From Sphingopyxis sp. OPL5 (GTDB taxonomy: Bacteria > Pseudomonadota > Alphaproteobacteria > Sphingomonadales > Sphingomonadaceae), in the NCBI RefSeq assembly GCF_003797775.2, contig NZ_CP060725.1, positions 496,001 through 560,000 on the forward strand: 64,000 nt of DNA, written 5' to 3'. Under the pieces are notes generated by a model that made no database searches, was not told where the DNA came from, and was given only the letters and a program-made list of their open reading frames with translations. The translations under genes were made by a program, and so were the position numbers. This document shows positions 62,053 through 64,000 of this stretch, in pieces; position 1 is the first letter of the stretch, and each line of letters starts with the position of its first letter.

Positions 62053-62843
62053 GCTGCGGCCCTCCTTGCTGGCGGATTGTCCTTGATGACGCTCGCCCGG
62101 AAATTATGCGGGTCGAGACGGTCGATGATGGCGAGGGCTTCCTCGCCGGGGAGCGGTGTTTCGGAAAGTTCGCCGCGTTCGAGCCCGAAGCCGGTGGCCT
62201 CCTGCACTTCCTCGAAGGTGACGCCGGGATGCAGCGACACGACGCGCGGGGCATGATCGGCGCCGCCGAAATCGATGACGCAGAGGTTCGTCACCATGCA
62301 GCGAAGGTCGATGCCCGAATAATTGCCGCCCTCGATGCGCTTTGCGGGATTATATCCCGCGCTCGAGACCATATCGACCTCGCCGGCGACGAAGACGCGC
62401 GGACTGTGCGCCGGCACGAACATCGAATTGGCGTGGTAAATGGAGTTGCCGGGAAAGCCGCGAACGCCGAGCATCTGCGTCTTCGGCTGATGGTGGGTGC
62501 CGCCGAGCTGCGAGAGGTTGGTCTGACCGAAGCGGTCGATCTGCGTCGGGGTGACCATCGCGTGGCGCCGGCCGCTCCAGACCGCGCTGTCGAAGAAGCG
62601 CGAAAAGGGAAGATGACCCGCGAACTTCACCTGATAGTCGCCGCGCGGGCCGAGCGGCACCGGCTGTTCGACGAGATAGGCCTCGCCGTCGGTCATCATG
62701 AGACCGGGCGAATGGGTGAGCTTCGCAAGCCCCGCACCGATGCGCGGCACCGGGCCGATGCCGGTCGCGACGATCTCGCGGTCGGTACGAAATGCCTCGG
62801 AGCAGGCGAAAATGCATAGTTCTGCCAGAGTGATATCGCGCAT
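62049..62843 (-). CDS. ipdB: IpdB, beta subunit of the ring-C-cleaving hydrolase
   Basis: A 264-residue CoA-transferase-fold protein. Segments 'ELCIFACSEAF', 'VATGIGPVPRIGAGLAKLTHSPGLMM' in parts, 'GHLPFSRFFDSAVW' and 'VSLHPGVTFEEVQEATGF' match family-I beta subunits. IpdAB does not transfer CoA but hydrolyses ring C of COCHEA-CoA. The start codon shares one base with the IpdA stop (TGATG), which couples them. The mycobacterial homologue is about 250 residues. Confidence 0.88.
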   Translation of the reverse strand: MRDITLAELCIFACSEAFRTDREIVATGIGPVPRIGAGLAKLTHSPGLMMTDGEAYLVEQPVPLGPRGDYQVKFAGHLPFSRFFDSAVWSGRRHAMVTPTQIDRFGQTNLSQLGGTHHQPKTQMLGVRGFPGNSIYHANSMFVPAHSPRVFVAGEVDMVSSAGYNPAKRIEGGNYSGIDLRCMVTNLCVIDFGGADHAPRVVSLHPGVTFEEVQEATGFGLERGELSETPLPGEEALAIIDRLDPHNFRASVIKDNPPARRAAA

Positions 62844-63739
62844 CAGAATATCGGCAGCGCCAGAGCCGCTACCGCCTCCTTTCCACCAACCGATTCCAGA
62901 TAGGCCGCCTCGTCGGAGCCGACGAACCGGCCGGCAACCGCCTGCCAGTCGCCCGGGTCCTTCGCGGCGTCCGCGTAAGCCTTGAGGGCCTTCATGTCCC
63001 AGCCATAGGCCGGCGGCATCGAGCTTGGATGCGCGCCGCAGGGAATTTCGACGACGCCGGTCACAAAGCAGCGCTCGAAGACATTCGCCTTCGCATCGTC
63101 CGGATAATGATCCTCCATCCCGTCGACCAGTTCCTCGCACGAGAGGTAGGTCGCGGCCGCGGCCTTGGCGAACCATTCGTCATAATAGACGTCGGGTCCG
63201 AAGAGCTGGACGTTGCCGCGCCAGTCGGACCGGTTGACGTGGAGCAGCGCCGCGTCGAGTTTCAGGGCCGGCATCGCGATGAGGGTCTCGCCGTCATCAT
63301 AGGGCGAGCGCACCGTTTTCAGCCCGCCGAGCGCGGCAAGGTCGGTGCCGAGGCCGACACGTGTCGGCAGGAAAGGCAGACCGAAGGCCGCAGCCTTGAG
63401 GCCCCACTGGAACATGCCCTCGTCGACTTCGAGAACCTCGAGCTGGCCCGCCTCGCGGGCCTTGCGAAACCAGGGCTCGAGCGGGATGGCGTCGAGCGAC
63501 ACGAAGGCGAAGACGAGCTTCTTCACCTTGCCCGCCGCGCAGAGCATGCCGACGTCGGCGCCGCCATAGGCAACGATCGTGAGGTCCTTGAGATCCGAAC
63601 GGAGGATCTCGCGAACTAGCGCCATCGGCTTGCGCCGCGGTCCCCATCCGCCGATGCCGATCGTCATGCCGTCCTTGAGACGGCCGACGATGTCGGCGGC
63701 CGTCATGCGCTTGTCGAGCGCCGGTGCCTGCCCGCTCAT
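62843..63739 (-). CDS. ipdA: IpdA, alpha subunit of the ring-C-cleaving hydrolase
   Basis: A 298-residue CoA-transferase-fold protein. 'GMTIGIGGWGPRRKPMALVREI' (split over residues 24-45) is the alpha-subunit CoA-binding region. Glu107 in 'EVDEGMFQWGL' lies where IpdA proteins have their essential catalytic glutamate. With IpdB it hydrolyses ring C of COCHEA-CoA in steroid degradation. ATG 63739 overlaps the upstream dioxygenase stop by four bases. The alternative name, CoA-transferase alpha subunit, is less likely because of the pathway neighbours. Confidence 0.88.
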   Translation of the reverse strand: MSGQAPALDKRMTAADIVGRLKDGMTIGIGGWGPRRKPMALVREILRSDLKDLTIVAYGGADVGMLCAAGKVKKLVFAFVSLDAIPLEPWFRKAREAGQLEVLEVDEGMFQWGLKAAAFGLPFLPTRVGLGTDLAALGGLKTVRSPYDDGETLIAMPALKLDAALLHVNRSDWRGNVQLFGPDVYYDEWFAKAAAATYLSCEELVDGMEDHYPDDAKANVFERCFVTGVVEIPCGAHPSSMPPAYGWDMKALKAYADAAKDPGDWQAVAGRFVGSDEAAYLESVGGKEAVAALALPIF

Positions 63740-64000
63740 CCTGCTGCCTCCTGTTCCTTCATGGCTTTTTGCCATGCCCATTCATGGCCCCATGTGCTGA
63801 TCGCCTCGTGCCGCGTCGTCTCCCAGCTCGCCGGGTCGATGACGAGGCTGTCGCAGCCGATCTCGAGATCGAAGCCGCCGGGCGTCTGGACATAGAAGCC
63901 GGTGGTTTCGTCGTTCATGTGGCACCCGAGCGTGGCCGACTCGGCATATCCAAGCGCCTTCATCCGGTCGTGGGCCTTGCCCACCTCGTTGAGCGTCGGC
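63736..64000 (-). CDS. Extradiol ring-cleavage dioxygenase, HsaC-like (C-terminal part, cut by window edge)
   Basis: The last 87 residues of an extradiol dioxygenase; the gene continues beyond 64000. 'ATLGCHMNDETTGFYVQTPGGFDLEIGCD' (split here) shows the conserved active-site histidine and the metal-ligand glutamate of the type I extradiol family. 'GHEW' near the end is typical of HsaC/TesB/BphC enzymes. In this operon it should cleave the catechol ring formed from the steroid A ring (3,4-DHSA type substrate). It overlaps IpdA by four bases. Confidence 0.8.
   Translation of the reverse strand, partial: PTLNEVGKAHDRMKALGYAESATLGCHMNDETTGFYVQTPGGFDLEIGCDSLVIDPASWETTRHEAISTWGHEWAWQKAMKEQEAAG

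Noticed and set aside
59839..62256. An 805-codon plus-strand open frame across the IpdC/crotonase genes
   Set aside because: Arginine/alanine/glycine-rich shadow of three overlapping real genes with clear motifs on the other strand.

Overview
The window is high-GC DNA with dense operons and short overlaps. Its gene content (cyanophycin operon, TonB receptor, LLM flavin enzymes, DUF6766/DUF5818/DUF6894 families, steroid-ring catabolism) points to an alphaproteobacterium of the Sphingomonadales, for example a Sphingopyxis/Novosphingobium-like chromosome. This is inferred from gene families only; no rRNA or tRNA gene was seen.

Layout. (1) 0-2.3 kb: apparent scar of a conjugative element, with an EexN-like lipoprotein, a nucleotidyltransferase-HEPN protein, a DUF736 protein and two adjacent hairpins. 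(2) 2.4-18.6 kb: housekeeping and stress genes. These include a TspO/MBR-like membrane protein, an HWE histidine kinase divergent from a single-domain response regulator, a thioredoxin-reductase-like flavoprotein/MgtC/NnrD/phosphatase operon, a PMM-like HAD enzyme, small disordered proteins, a DUF4142 lipoprotein, a Zn alcohol dehydrogenase/SDR operon, DUF6766 and PRC-barrel membrane proteins, and a Crp-type regulator. (3) 18.8-30.6 kb: a large catalase with an apparent N-terminal frameshift, then a glycan cassette with two GH130 proteins, a six-hairpin-type protein and a GT4 enzyme fused to a helical-barrel domain. Small stress-type genes lie among them. (4) 31-35.4 kb: a compact cyanophycin operon (synthetase, isoaspartyl peptidase, cyanophycinase).

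(5) 36.8-46.4 kb: two flavin monooxygenase modules, each divergent from a regulator with a GTAAC-type inverted repeat between them. One holds a VOC protein, a RutA-like LLM enzyme, a TonB receptor and a RutE-like reductase. The other holds a TetR regulator, an LLM enzyme, a medium-chain dehydrogenase and an ABM-like protein. I could not assign a substrate. (6) 46.4-64 kb: one unidirectional minus-strand run of about 19 genes, mostly overlapping or a few bases apart. It matches the distal part of steroid degradation: end of an HsaC-like extradiol dioxygenase, IpdA, IpdB, two crotonases (one EchA20-like), IpdC, two acyl-CoA dehydrogenase pairs, a FadA6-like thiolase, SDRs, MaoC, a ketosteroid isomerase with the classical Tyr14/Asp38/Asp99 residues, a second thiolase, an acyl-CoA synthetase (FadD3 candidate), a phosphotransferase-family protein and a PhyH oxygenase.

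Together the right third would carry steroid C/D-ring intermediates to central CoA thioesters, while the left half looks like an envelope, oxidative-stress and storage region. Start codons were chosen by hand from ribosome-binding sites, overlaps and family length. Function assignments rest on recalled family motifs, not on database searches.
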